From contig CBFHXG010000066.1 in the NCBI GenBank assembly GCA_965659725.1, positions 1 through 7,583 of the forward strand: DNA of 7,583 nucleotides. Direction: 5' to 3'. Under the pieces are notes generated by a model that was not told the origin of the DNA, ran no database searches, and was given only the letters and a program-made list of their open reading frames with translations. Below are positions 1-6,732 of the stretch, piece after piece. The stretch's first letter is position 1, and each line of letters starts with the position of its first letter. A program made the position numbers and the translations under genes. The DNA comes from Phaeocystidibacter sp965659725 (GTDB lineage: Bacteria > Bacteroidota > Bacteroidia > Flavobacteriales > Schleiferiaceae).

Positions 1-1525
1 TCAGATGGTCGCTCATGTATTTCACCACGCTGAGGTCGTGACTTATGAACAGGTAGGAAAAGCCAAACTCTTCCTTGAGTTCATTCAGCAGGTTGAGCAC
101 CTGGGCTTGAACGCTAACGTCCAATGCGGATACGGACTCGTCGCAGATCAACAGCTCGGGTTCAACCGCCAGCGCTCTAGCTACGCCAATACGCTGACGT
201 TGACCGCCGGAAAACTCATGCGGATATTTGTGAAGATCATCCTTGCTAAGGCCAACTCGCTCCAATAAGTAAGCGGCACGTTCCTTCCTTTTGCCCTTGT
301 GAAGTTTATGGACGATCATGGGTTCCGTTAGCACGTCGATCACTTTCGATCGAGGATTCAACGACGCAAAAGGGTCTTGGAAGATCATCTGTATCTCCTT
401 GCGGATCTTCCGAAGTGAAGACCCCTTGAGGTGGGTAATATCTCTTCCCTTCCATTTGATGGACCCTGCGTTGGTTTCGTGAAGGTGAACCAAACACCGA
501 CTCAATGTACTCTTCCCGCAACCCGATTCACCAACCAGTCCCAAAGTTTCACCTTTGTACAGTTTCACACTCACTCCGTCAACGGCCTTGAAAACACTTG
601 CAGTACCAAACCAGGAGCTATGCTTAAGGGTGAACCACTTCTCGAGGTCCTTTATCTCCAAGAGAACCTCTTCAGATGTATTTTTCTCCAGCTTCTTGGT
701 GGTGCCTTTGCGTCCGGACATCACGTCTTCTACTGTTGTGAGTCGGTAGGGTTTGTCATCCAATGGAGGTCGGCAGGCCAAAAGACCCTTGGTATATTCT
801 GAGTCGGGACGATTCAACACCTTTTCGGCAGGTCCGTATTCCATCATTTCTCCCCTGAAAAGCACGAGGACCTCATCGGCTACCTCAGCCACAACGCCAA
901 GGTCGTGGGTTATGAATAACACCGACATCTCCCTTCGTTCTTGCAGCTCGCGTATCAGCTTGAGAATCTCTTTTTGGACGGTGACGTCTAGTGCGGTAGT
1001 GGGTTCATCGGCAATGAGGAGTTGTGGAGAGCAAGCGAGCGCCATGGCGATCACCACTCTTTGTCTCTGTCCGCCACTCAACTCATGTGGCCAGGCGGCA
1101 TACTTCTCTTCTGGGCTCGGGATATGAACTTCTTTGAAGAGCGAGATAACGCGCTTCTTGGCTTCTTGATCCGATACTTTCTCGTGCTTCTTGATCATCT
1201 CCGCCACTTGGTCGCCACAACGCATGGATGGATTGAGCGCCGTCATGGGTTCCTGAAAGATCATCGCCATTTGTGCTCCGCGTATAGCGCGATGCTCTTC
1301 GTCGGAAAGTTTAAGGAGGTCCGTTGATCCGAATTTGAAGGTCTTAGCTTTGATATTCGCATTGAGCAGACCCATGATCGCCAAGCTCGTGACGGATTTA
1401 CCCGAGCCAGATTCGCCAACGATGGCCAGGGTCTTGCCCTTATCTAAGTGGAAGGTCACGTTATGCACCACCTCCTTTTGGCCAAAGGAGATCTGAAGGT
1501 CTTCAACGCTCAGGGTACTGCTCAT
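1..1525 (-). CDS. Fused two-domain peptide/nickel-type ABC transporter ATPase (DppD-DppF-like), 3' end cut by the window edge
   Basis: Reading from ATG at 1525 gives 508 codons with no stop before position 1; tandem family members are about 540-570 aa, so only the C-terminal tail is missing. Two complete nucleotide-binding domains are visible. Domain 1 has Walker A GESGSGKS (37-44), Q-loop FQEPMTALNP (90-99), signature LSGGQ (149-153), Walker B LLIADEP (169-175) and H-loop His207. Domain 2 has GESGCGKS (332-339), FQDPFASLNP (382-391), FSGGQ (438-442), LLICDES (458-464) and His496. The wording, including ALDVT/ALDVS after Walker B, is that of oligopeptide/dipeptide importer ATPases of the YejF type. 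It should energise a cytoplasmic-membrane permease that is not in the window. ATG 1525 is the first Met after an in-frame TGA, which is the stop of the upstream exonuclease gene 30 bp away, so the two are probably co-transcribed. An oddity is Ser464, where Pro is usual in Walker B of domain 2. Substrate is inferred from family only. Confidence 0.95.
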   Translation of the reverse strand, partial: MSSTLSVEDLQISFGQKEVVHNVTFHLDKGKTLAIVGESGSGKSVTSLAIMGLLNANIKAKTFKFGSTDLLKLSDEEHRAIRGAQMAMIFQEPMTALNPSMRCGDQVAEMIKKHEKVSDQEAKKRVISLFKEVHIPSPEEKYAAWPHELSGGQRQRVVIAMALACSPQLLIADEPTTALDVTVQKEILKLIRELQERREMSVLFITHDLGVVAEVADEVLVLFRGEMMEYGPAEKVLNRPDSEYTKGLLACRPPLDDKPYRLTTVEDVMSGRKGTTKKLEKNTSEEVLLEIKDLEKWFTLKHSSWFGTASVFKAVDGVSVKLYKGETLGLVGESGCGKSTLSRCLVHLHETNAGSIKWKGRDITHLKGSSLRKIRKEIQMIFQDPFASLNPRSKVIDVLTEPMIVHKLHKGKRKERAAYLLERVGLSKDDLHKYPHEFSGGQRQRIGVARALAVEPELLICDESVSALDVSVQAQVLNLLNELKEEFGFSYLFISHDLSVVKYMSDHL

Positions 1526-1555
1526 GCATGCAAGATAGGAAACCTCGATATGCGA

Positions 1556-2251
1556 TCAGGTGCCGGAAACTACATCATCGTCGGAAATCGGCGCGTCACC
1601 TTGCAGTCTTTGCCAGACACGGGCTAAGGTTACCACGTCTTTCTCGCAATATCTCGCTATCCGTTTTAGGTCATTTTCCTTCCAATACACCTCTCCAACC
1701 ATGGATCCGTCAATATCATCCTTGGGCGTGGGAATATCAAAGAGTGCTGCCAGCAGCTTAAGGGAGGTAAAACTCTTTCGATCGCCAAACTTCCAAAGTT
1801 CCATCGTGTCGATATGTGGAACCTCCCAAGGCTTCTTACCGGCGAGGTCGAGCTGACCTGGGAGCTTAATTCCGTGAACTACCATTCTCCTGCCGAGATA
1901 AGGAAAATCGAACTCCTTCCCGTTGTGTGCGCAAAGGTGGAAGTTGGCAAAATGGGTGGAGAGCAATTCGGAGAGCTCGGCGAGGATCAGCTTTTCATCG
2001 TGGTTGAACAAGCTCTTTACTCGGAACTCTCGATCGGCACCGTGACCTCTAAAATAGCCCAGTGATACACAAACTACCTTTCCAAATTCGGCGAGAATGC
2101 CTGCTCGTTGGGGGTAGAATTCCTCCGCAGTGGTTTCCTCCCCACGTTGCCATTTCGTTTTTTCATCCCACAGAACCTGCCATTCGGCAGACAACTCTGT
2201 GAACTGGGGATGGGCTGAAACCGTTTCGATATCTAGAAAAAGGATGTTCAT
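1556..2251 (-). CDS. Predicted 3'-5' exonuclease, PolB-exonuclease-like (RNase H fold)
   Basis: The 231-aa product carries the three DEDD exonuclease blocks. Exo I is DIET at the N-terminus (Asp7, Glu9), Exo II is HNGKEFDFPYL (109-119, Asp115), and Exo III is YCEKDVVT (Tyr201, Asp205). This is the arrangement of the stand-alone family described as related to the DNA polymerase B exonuclease domain. It should act in the cytoplasm on 3' ends of nucleic acid; which substrate is unknown. The open frame extends upstream to an ATG at 2305. I chose ATG 2251 because the catalytic Exo I strand begins directly there (MNILFLDIET), the 18 extra residues are not family-like, and a good -7 promoter element lies between the two ATGs. 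The ABC ATPase gene follows after 30 bp, so the two may form an operon, although no functional link is evident from sequence. Confidence 0.9.
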   Translation of the reverse strand: MNILFLDIETVSAHPQFTELSAEWQVLWDEKTKWQRGEETTAEEFYPQRAGILAEFGKVVCVSLGYFRGHGADREFRVKSLFNHDEKLILAELSELLSTHFANFHLCAHNGKEFDFPYLGRRMVVHGIKLPGQLDLAGKKPWEVPHIDTMELWKFGDRKSFTSLKLLAALFDIPTPKDDIDGSMVGEVYWKENDLKRIARYCEKDVVTLARVWQRLQGDAPISDDDVVSGT

Positions 2252-2266
2252 GACGCTGGCTTTCTC

Positions 2267-2274
2267 CAAAAGTA
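2267..2274 (-). promoter_or_regulatory. Candidate -7 element for the exonuclease/ABC operon
   Basis: The minus strand reads TACTTTTG, an exact match to the Bacteroidota housekeeping -7 consensus TAnnTTTG. It ends 15 bp before the ATG at 2251, implying a leader of roughly ten bases. I see no well-spaced TTG -33 element: a TTG lies 28 bp upstream of the -7, which is too far. Its position inside the longer reading frame argues for the 2251 start. It is a motif match only. Confidence 0.45.
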
Positions 2275-2343
2275 AAATGTGAGAACTAAAGATGTCGATT
2301 CTCAAACAGCCATTTTCTTCGATCTTTTCACGAAATTAGGGTC

Positions 2344-3507
2344 ATGAGGAAGGCAATCAAGCGGGCGATCTACGTCCTTTTCGGCATTTTGATCTTTTTG
2401 TGGTTGGTCACATTCACTCCGTACGACTATCTATTCAAGGGAGTTAGCGCAACGTATTTACAGGGGGAAACATCCGCCACCATTGATGACAAAGCGTATT
2501 TCACAACGGGTTTGATTCGATCTGAAAATCCACGTCCGTGGTCACAGGACATCGACCCTGAAAGAGCACCTTCCGAAGAACTGGACAGTCTTTTGACCGC
2601 GACAGAAACGGTGGCTTTTGCACTATTCCATCGAGACAAGCTCGTTTACGAAGAATATGCCAAGGGGTACAATGAAACTTCGCGAACCAACAGCTTTTCG
2701 ATGGCCAAGACCATCACCGCGATGATCGCTCAAATGGCCATTGATGCAGGTTACATAGAGGCATGGGACCAACCTGTGAAATCACTACTTCCTGATTTAA
2801 AGGGTGAATATGCGGATGAACTCACGCTCGACCATTTGTCTATGATGCAAGCGGGGTTAAACTGGAACGAGCATTATACCAATGCATTTGGCATTACGGC
2901 TAAAGCCTATTATGGTGATGACATTACCAAACTGATCCTCGATGAGGTTCTGGTTTCCAATATGCCAGGAACTTATTTTGAATATCAAAGTGGTGCTACT
3001 CAATTGATGGCAGAATGTGTTGAGGTAGCAACGGGTAAGCGCATGAACGAGCTCGCTTCGGAGTGGCTGTGGACGCCTGCAGGGTGTTCCGATGATGCAG
3101 AGTGGCATTTAGATGCGCAGGGACAAGCCATTAGTTATTGTTGTGTGAACAGTAATGCACGTGACTTCGCGAGGATAGGTCACATTTTGATGCACAAGGG
3201 AACCTGGAATGAGCACTTGTTCATGGATGGTCCGAGCACGGAAGACTTCTTCAAGCCCATCTCAACAGGGTACTATGGCAGGTCGATCTGGATGGATGAG
3301 GTAGATGGTTTTCGATTCTCTTATATGAAGGGAATCAATGGCCAGTTCGTGGTCATTTTGCCAGAACTTGATCTTGTGATGGTTCGCCTTGGACATCAAG
3401 TTGGGCCACACACGAAACTTGAGACCTTGCTCCCCATGATCGTTGAGGAGATGGTGAGGGAATATGCGCCGTATTACGAGACCGTTTCTGAGGCGGCTTG
3501 GGAATAG
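2344..3507 (+). CDS. Membrane-anchored serine hydrolase, beta-lactamase/PBP-like fold (class C / 6-aminohexanoate hydrolase-like)
   Basis: The 387-aa product starts with a basic N-terminus and one hydrophobic segment (about residues 8-24) with no clear cleavage site, so I expect a signal anchor with the enzyme facing the periplasm. The catalytic motif SxxK is SMAK at 119-122. The second motif is Tyr214-Gln-Ser216 in place of the more usual YxN, and the third conserved block is KGINGQ at 329-334, the place where HxG or KTG sits in relatives. NSNARDFARIG (269-279) is another block typical of the family. Members hydrolyse esters, amides, short peptides or beta-lactams, and sequence alone does not decide the substrate. 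YxS and the block order point to esterase/amidase-like members rather than a true beta-lactamase. The gene stands alone: divergent from the exonuclease (92 bp apart) and convergent with lipB, with only 1 bp between stop codons. Confidence 0.88.
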   Translation: MRKAIKRAIYVLFGILIFLWLVTFTPYDYLFKGVSATYLQGETSATIDDKAYFTTGLIRSENPRPWSQDIDPERAPSEELDSLLTATETVAFALFHRDKLVYEEYAKGYNETSRTNSFSMAKTITAMIAQMAIDAGYIEAWDQPVKSLLPDLKGEYADELTLDHLSMMQAGLNWNEHYTNAFGITAKAYYGDDITKLILDEVLVSNMPGTYFEYQSGATQLMAECVEVATGKRMNELASEWLWTPAGCSDDAEWHLDAQGQAISYCCVNSNARDFARIGHILMHKGTWNEHLFMDGPSTEDFFKPISTGYYGRSIWMDEVDGFRFSYMKGINGQFVVILPELDLVMVRLGHQVGPHTKLETLLPMIVEEMVREYAPYYETVSEAAWE

Positions 3508-3508
3508 A

Positions 3509-4207
3509 TCACTGGTAGGTGATATTGAATAGGTCAGCCAAATGACCTTTTACCTTGGCCTTCACCTCATCCATGTCTGGTGCGTAGCCGAGCTCTTTGT
3601 CGAGTGATGCCACAGCCTTATCCGTGATCCCACAAGGAACGATGTAGTCAAAATACTTCAGGTCGACATTCACATTGAAGGCAAATCCGTGCATGGTAAC
3701 CCATCGGCTAGCTCGAACTCCCATAGCGCATATCTTGCGGGCTGAAGGTGTGCCCACGTCGAGCCATACCCCTGTTTCTCCTTCACTTCTTTCTCCTTTT
3801 AGGCCGTAATCGGCTAGGGTAAGGATGATGGCTTCTTCGAGGTATCGGAGGTATTTATGGATATCTGTAAAATGCTCGTCGAGGTCGAATATCGGGTAGC
3901 CCACTAATTGGCCAGGACCGTGATAGGTGATGTCGCCCCCTCGGTTGATCTTGAACCAGTCGATGCCTTCCTCCTTCATTTTATCTTCTGAAATGAGAAG
4001 ATGCTCTACTTTTCCGCTTTTACCTAGGGTGTAAACGTGCGGGTGGTGAACGAACAAGAGTCGGTCTTGCGTAGGCATGCGCTCCCCCTCCGGCTTCTTT
4101 CGGTTGGCCGATTTGAGGGCTACGATCTCATCGAAGATTTCTTCTTGATAATCCCACGCTTCCTTGTACCGCATGGTACCAAGATCTTCAAACTGCACTG
4201 ATCTCAT
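3509..4207 (-). CDS. lipB: Octanoyl-[acyl-carrier-protein]:protein N-octanoyltransferase LipB
   Basis: LipB moves the octanoyl group from acyl carrier protein to the lipoyl domains of 2-oxoacid dehydrogenases and the glycine cleavage H protein; LipA then inserts sulphur. The 232-aa protein has the diagnostic block RGGDITYHGPGQLVGYPI (89-106), the lysine block ARKICAMGVR with Lys158, and the catalytic cysteine in PCGI (Cys192). HHPHVYTLGK (54-63) is the usual N-terminal block. The lysine-rich insertion around 32-48 looks like an ordinary lineage variation. ATG 4207 shares one base with the TAA of the upstream barrel gene (TAATG), which implies translational coupling and makes the start secure. 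It is the last gene of the isomerase-barrel-lipB trio. The stop lies 1 bp from that of the convergent hydrolase, so there is no room for a dedicated terminator. Confidence 0.97.
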   Translation of the reverse strand: MRSVQFEDLGTMRYKEAWDYQEEIFDEIVALKSANRKKPEGERMPTQDRLLFVHHPHVYTLGKSGKVEHLLISEDKMKEEGIDWFKINRGGDITYHGPGQLVGYPIFDLDEHFTDIHKYLRYLEEAIILTLADYGLKGERSEGETGVWLDVGTPSARKICAMGVRASRWVTMHGFAFNVNVDLKYFDYIVPCGITDKAVASLDKELGYAPDMDEVKAKVKGHLADLFNITYQ

Positions 4208-4773
4208 TATAGGAATACTTGAAAGCCAAGTCCGATCCCGAAGGCTGCCGTCATGGATGGTTCTGTGAACTGTCCATCTTGACGCTGACTTGAGCTATAC
4301 CTTTCATTATAAAAGGCAAAGATATCCAATGCAACGTGCTTATTAAAGCGACTGAGGTATCCGGTTCGTGCACCCCATACCCAAGCATACCTTCCTTTGG
4401 TATCGTTGGTAAAGAGTGAATAGTCTACTCCCCAACCGTATCCTCCTCGAAAACCGCCATAAAGTGCATGATGGGAATCTTCAAAGAAGTAGTAATAGCG
4501 TGCAATGGGAACGGCTTCGTAGTATCGAGAGGAGGGAGAAATAGAGATAACTCCTTCTGCGCCTAGCAGGAAATTCTTGCTAATGAAGTATCCTGAATTC
4601 AGCCCTACATGGCCGTAATAGGTAAATTGGTCGATGGCTATCTCGCCGGTCAGCTGCACATCTGCGCCCACTAACCAGTGGATGCTACTGTCGGGTGCTG
4701 GAGTTTCATCATTCTGGGCGAAGGATGAAAAGGTGAGGAGGGCGAACGAAAACGAGAGTAAGGTTTTGATCAT
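4207..4773 (-). CDS. Small outer-membrane beta-barrel-like protein, function unknown
   Basis: The 188-aa product begins with a Sec signal peptide (Lys3, hydrophobic core, SFA|Q cleavage after residue 19). The mature part alternates polar and aromatic/hydrophobic residues in short strands (GADVQLTG, YYGHVGLNSGYF, LLGAEGVISI, YYYFF, LYGGFRGGYGWG, YAWVWGARTGYL, ALDIFAFYNE) and finishes with a Gly-rich strand ending FGIGLGFQVFL. Aromatic girdles and a hydrophobic C-terminus are what an OmpA/OmpX-size porin-like barrel shows, so I expect an outer-membrane protein of about eight strands. No catalytic motif or known ligand is recognisable. It overlaps the upstream isomerase gene by 4 bp (ATGA) and the downstream lipB by 1 bp, so it is translated as part of that unit even though neither neighbour concerns the envelope. 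A lipid-binding role suggested by lipB would be speculation. Confidence 0.85.
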   Translation of the reverse strand: MIKTLLSFSFALLTFSSFAQNDETPAPDSSIHWLVGADVQLTGEIAIDQFTYYGHVGLNSGYFISKNFLLGAEGVISISPSSRYYEAVPIARYYYFFEDSHHALYGGFRGGYGWGVDYSLFTNDTKGRYAWVWGARTGYLSRFNKHVALDIFAFYNERYSSSQRQDGQFTEPSMTAAFGIGLGFQVFL

Positions 4774-5762
4774 GGAGAGAATTTCTGCAGATGCTCTTTA
4801 AGGTCTTCGATCACTGCAATATCAAAGATGTCACACCCAGAGATTTCGGCCAGATAGTAGGATGTCCAATCTCCTAGATTGATCAAATACAAAGCTGATT
4901 CGATCGGGTTCTTGCCTTTAGCCATGATCTCGTGTACGTGTTGGGTACGGCGGCGAATGTGTTTGATATTCTTTTCTACCCGAAGGGCGTTTCTTTTGTG
5001 CTCGAATTCACTTCGAAGTACGATGGCTGCCAGGTCATTCGTGCCACCTTGCCATCCAACGAGCTCATTGTGGTTCATCTCTGGGATTACGGCGTCCCAG
5101 CCTAGCATCTTTGCATTCTCGTTGATCTGCTGCCTCCATCGCGTGGCCACTCCACCCAGTCCTGCCGTTGCATAAACGGCTACGATCTTTCGGTCGATAT
5201 CTTCGGCTAGCTTCTTCGCCTGCGCATGGATATCAGCGGCATTTTCATCCAGGAAATCGGCAGCGTTTCGAATATCCTCTTGCCAGTTAGACGGTGTTTG
5301 TACGCCCCAGTTGTTCAGCAACCTGAGTAATTGGACAAGTGAATAGCCGAGCATCGAGCGCGGCGGATTCCCTCCTGGTATAATGATGTGGTTTAGTCCT
5401 CTTTCTTCACAAAGCGACTTGAGCTTTCCACCGCTGGTGATTCCAGCCATCATGGCTCCTTGTTCAAGGCTTTGTGCCGATGCCTCAAGGGTTTCTTCGG
5501 TATTTCCTGAATAGCTGCATGCGATAACGAGCGTTTCTGTGCCAACCCAATGAGGTACGTTATAGCCTTTGTTAATGACCATTGGCACGCGAGCCGTTGG
5601 AGAGCATAGTTCGCTAACGATGGTTCCTCCAATACCCGATCCACCCAATCCTGTGATCAGCACGTTTTCAGGCCTCATGCCTGTATTCCTCAATTGAGCT
5701 TTCTCGGCGATCTCAAGTCCTTCGCGAAGGTGGTTTGGAAAGGATGAAATGAGGTCTTTCAT
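4770..5762 (-). CDS. Bifunctional phosphoglucose/phosphomannose isomerase (SIS family)
   Basis: This enzyme interconverts glucose-6-P, fructose-6-P and mannose-6-P in the cytoplasm. The 330-aa product has two SIS domains. GLGGSGIGG (38-46) and SYSGNTEET (83-91) are the phosphosugar-binding loops, PPRSMLGY (133-140) is the family-specific block, and RWRQQINENAK (208-218) and PEMNHNELVGW (227-237) hold the expected catalytic Glu215 and His231. A C-terminal Lys in DLKEHL (Lys322) probably matches the conserved active-site lysine of archaeal PGI/PMI. I prefer ATG 5762 over an in-frame TTG at 5816. MKDLISSFPNHL is where homologues begin, and the longer form would leave only 29 bp before the divergent acetyltransferase gene. 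It is the first gene of an overlapping trio with the barrel protein and lipB. It may be the cell's only PGI, but that cannot be seen here. Confidence 0.93.
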   Translation of the reverse strand: MKDLISSFPNHLREGLEIAEKAQLRNTGMRPENVLITGLGGSGIGGTIVSELCSPTARVPMVINKGYNVPHWVGTETLVIACSYSGNTEETLEASAQSLEQGAMMAGITSGGKLKSLCEERGLNHIIIPGGNPPRSMLGYSLVQLLRLLNNWGVQTPSNWQEDIRNAADFLDENAADIHAQAKKLAEDIDRKIVAVYATAGLGGVATRWRQQINENAKMLGWDAVIPEMNHNELVGWQGGTNDLAAIVLRSEFEHKRNALRVEKNIKHIRRRTQHVHEIMAKGKNPIESALYLINLGDWTSYYLAEISGCDIFDIAVIEDLKEHLQKFSP

Positions 5763-5784
5763 GTCAGGCGTTGCAGGTTTGATA

Positions 5785-5792
5785 CGAAAATA
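5785..5792 (-). promoter_or_regulatory. Candidate -7 element for the isomerase-barrel-lipB operon
   Basis: The minus strand reads TATTTTCG, one mismatch from TAnnTTTG, 22 bp before the ATG at 5762. A TTG sits 21 bp further upstream, at 5814-5816, slightly farther than the usual -33 spacing. That TTG is the same triplet that could be misread as the start of a longer isomerase. It is weak but well placed in the 83-bp divergent gap. Confidence 0.3.
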
Positions 5793-5845
5793 CGACTTTG
5801 GTTTGGTCTGACTCAAGCACTTAAGCAGAACTCAATCGCATTTGA

Positions 5846-6289
5846 ATGAATTGGCAATGTAAAGATTGGAAATCACTATCGAAAGAAGAACTGTATGCAA
5901 TACTTAAGTTGCGACAGGAGGTGTTCGTAGTTGAGCAGCATTGCCCGTATTTGGATTGTGATGATCACGATATGAACAGCCTTCACCTTTGGTTGGAGGA
6001 CAAGAAGGGGATCACGGCCTATACGAGAATTGCTCCCCCTGAAGAAATCTATGAAGAAACGACCATTGGCCGGGTGATCACGGCGAATCGCATCCGGAGG
6101 ACAGGTGTTGGTCGGGCTATGATGGAAGAGTCGCTTCGGATTGTTGAATCTCGTTTCTCCTACCCCATTCGCATAATGGCTCAGAGTTACTTGCTTCCTT
6201 TCTATGAGTCCTGCGGATTCCAAAAGGAGGGGGAAGAATTCTTGGAGGATGGATTGCCCCATTGGGAGATGAGGTTGGATAAAGGGTAA
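5846..6289 (+). CDS. elaA: GNAT-family N-acetyltransferase, ElaA type
   Basis: The 147-aa protein matches the full length of ElaA-like acetyltransferases. The N-terminal signature LRQEVFVVEQHCPYLDCDDHD (residues 22-42) is the hallmark of the group. The acetyl-CoA pyrophosphate loop is R84-R-T-G-V-G89 within IGRVIT...GVGRAMMEE (74-95). The later blocks AQSYLLPFYESCGF (112-125) and FLEDGLPHWEMRL, near the C-terminus, are also characteristic. It should transfer an acetyl group from acetyl-CoA to an amine; the physiological substrate of ElaA is not established. The gene is divergent from the isomerase operon, with 83 bp between the preferred start codons, and I could not find a convincing -7 element for it. 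ATG 5846 starts the family-like MNWQCKDWKSL segment, so the start is comfortable. A repeat-rich non-coding region follows. Confidence 0.92.
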   Translation: MNWQCKDWKSLSKEELYAILKLRQEVFVVEQHCPYLDCDDHDMNSLHLWLEDKKGITAYTRIAPPEEIYEETTIGRVITANRIRRTGVGRAMMEESLRIVESRFSYPIRIMAQSYLLPFYESCGFQKEGEEFLEDGLPHWEMRLDKG

Positions 6290-6301
6290 AGGGTGCCGAG
6301 A

Positions 6302-6350
6302 CTTCAGGGCACGAGGGGCGACAAGGCTTCAGGGTTCCAAGGCACCAAGG
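6302..6350. repeat. Two degenerate tandem copies of a ~25-bp CTTCAGGG...CAAGG unit
   Basis: Copy 1 (6302-6326) and copy 2 (6327-6350) both open with CTTCAGGG and close with C/ACAAGG, with a variable middle (GCACGAGGGGCGA versus TTCCAAGGCAC). They begin 12 bp after the elaA stop. The sequence is purine-rich on the plus strand and not coding-like. It resembles degenerate intergenic repeats rather than protein-binding sites; function is unknown. Confidence 0.55.
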
Positions 6351-6359
6351 CTCGCTCGT

Positions 6360-6384
6360 TGATCACCCCTTGTGGAGGGGATCA
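6360..6384. repeat. Bulged palindrome (REP-like hairpin)
   Basis: The left arm TGAT[CA]CCCCT and right arm AGGGGATCA form a 9-bp stem with a two-base bulge around the loop TGTGG. No T-run follows on either strand, so it is not a standard intrinsic terminator. It could stabilise or end the elaA mRNA, or be a copy of a dispersed palindromic repeat. Confidence 0.5.
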
Positions 6385-6465
6385 CAATGACAACGGAGAA
6401 ACGGATCAACCCAAAGACGAATCAACGTTTCACCAACTCATTAAACCCAACAACTCCGTTTGGCC

Positions 6466-6502
6466 AAAAAAAAGGACGGATAGCCGAGACCTGGAGGCTC
6501 TC
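6466..6502 (-). terminator. Weak candidate terminator downstream of the distal 57-aa gene
   Basis: On the minus strand a short stem GAGA(g)CC / GGTCTC with loop TCCA lies at 6502-6486, and a run of eight T follows at 6473-6466. The 12-base gap between stem and T-run, and the bulge, make it a poor intrinsic terminator. It is about 50 bp after the stop at 6555 and is the only candidate in that stretch. Confidence 0.25.
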
Positions 6503-6531
6503 ACATCCTTGCACATCCCTGCACATCCCTG
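6502..6531. repeat. Three tandem copies of a 10-bp unit, CACATCCYTG
   Basis: CACATCCTTG, CACATCCCTG and CACATCCCTG follow one another without a gap. Only the first differs, at one base. The period is about one helical turn. The array lies about 25 bp downstream of the stop of the 57-aa gene ending at 6555. It is a simple slippage-type repeat; no function is evident. Confidence 0.8.
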
Positions 6532-6554
6532 AGCAGGAAGTGATTCAATATGGT

Positions 6555-6728
6555 TTACTGCGCCTTCTTGGCGTCGTATAATTTCTTTCCTCCGAGGGCT
6601 GCTCCTGCAGCGACAAGAAAACTCACACCTCCATCAAGTGGAACGGGTGTATTGGGGTTGCCTGGCTGCGCCGAGGCAAGAATGGCGAGCAAAAAAAAGC
6701 TCAACACAAATAGAAAACGCTTGCTCAT
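6555..6728 (-). CDS. 57-aa secreted peptide with PLDGG/short-helix/Lys tail, distal copy (PID-CTERM-like)
   Basis: ATG 6728 to TAA 6555 encodes 57 residues. Residues 1-20 are a Sec signal peptide (Lys3-Arg4, hydrophobic core, ASA|Q). The 37-residue mature part has QPGNPNTP (21-28), VPLDGG (29-34), a hydrophobic stretch VSFLVAAGAALGG (35-47), then KKLYDAKKAQ. This three-part order (short motif, helix, basic cluster) resembles protein-sorting tails. I recall similar short Bacteroidota proteins carrying the label PID-CTERM; that assignment is from memory. Nothing besides the putative sorting segment is present. The protein is 34/37 identical in its mature part to the product of 6934-7107, so this is a paralogous pair. 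A terminator at 6876-6901 separates the two genes, so this copy should have its own promoter. Function is unknown. Larger antisense frames cover the region but lack family character. Confidence 0.85.
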   Translation of the reverse strand: MSKRFLFVLSFFLLAILASAQPGNPNTPVPLDGGVSFLVAAGAALGGKKLYDAKKAQ

Positions 6729-6732
6729 TATC

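Noticed and set aside
306..1327. Several long frames on both strands inside the ABC ATPase gene
   Set aside because: They lie within a gene with every ABC motif intact. Their translations are low-complexity in character and lack any family block.
2344..3507. True class C beta-lactamase (ampC-like)
   Set aside because: YxN and KTG/HxG motifs are altered, the N-terminus is an anchor rather than a cleaved signal, and no ampR-like gene is adjacent.
5762..5816. N-terminal extension of the isomerase from TTG 5816
   Set aside because: The 18 extra residues are not family-like, the segment contains a -7-like element, and the extension would consume most of the divergent promoter gap.
6360..6384. 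Intrinsic terminator for elaA
   Set aside because: The stem is followed by CAATGACAAC, with no T-run on the plus strand.
6302..6531. Possible CRISPR array or tandem-repeat operator
   Set aside because: The repeats are different families with no constant spacer length. Copies are adjacent rather than spaced, and there are no cas genes.
6293..6581. Plus-strand frames of 79 and 69 codons after elaA
   Set aside because: They read through direct repeats, a palindrome and an A-tract. The composition is not protein-like and there is no ribosome-binding site.
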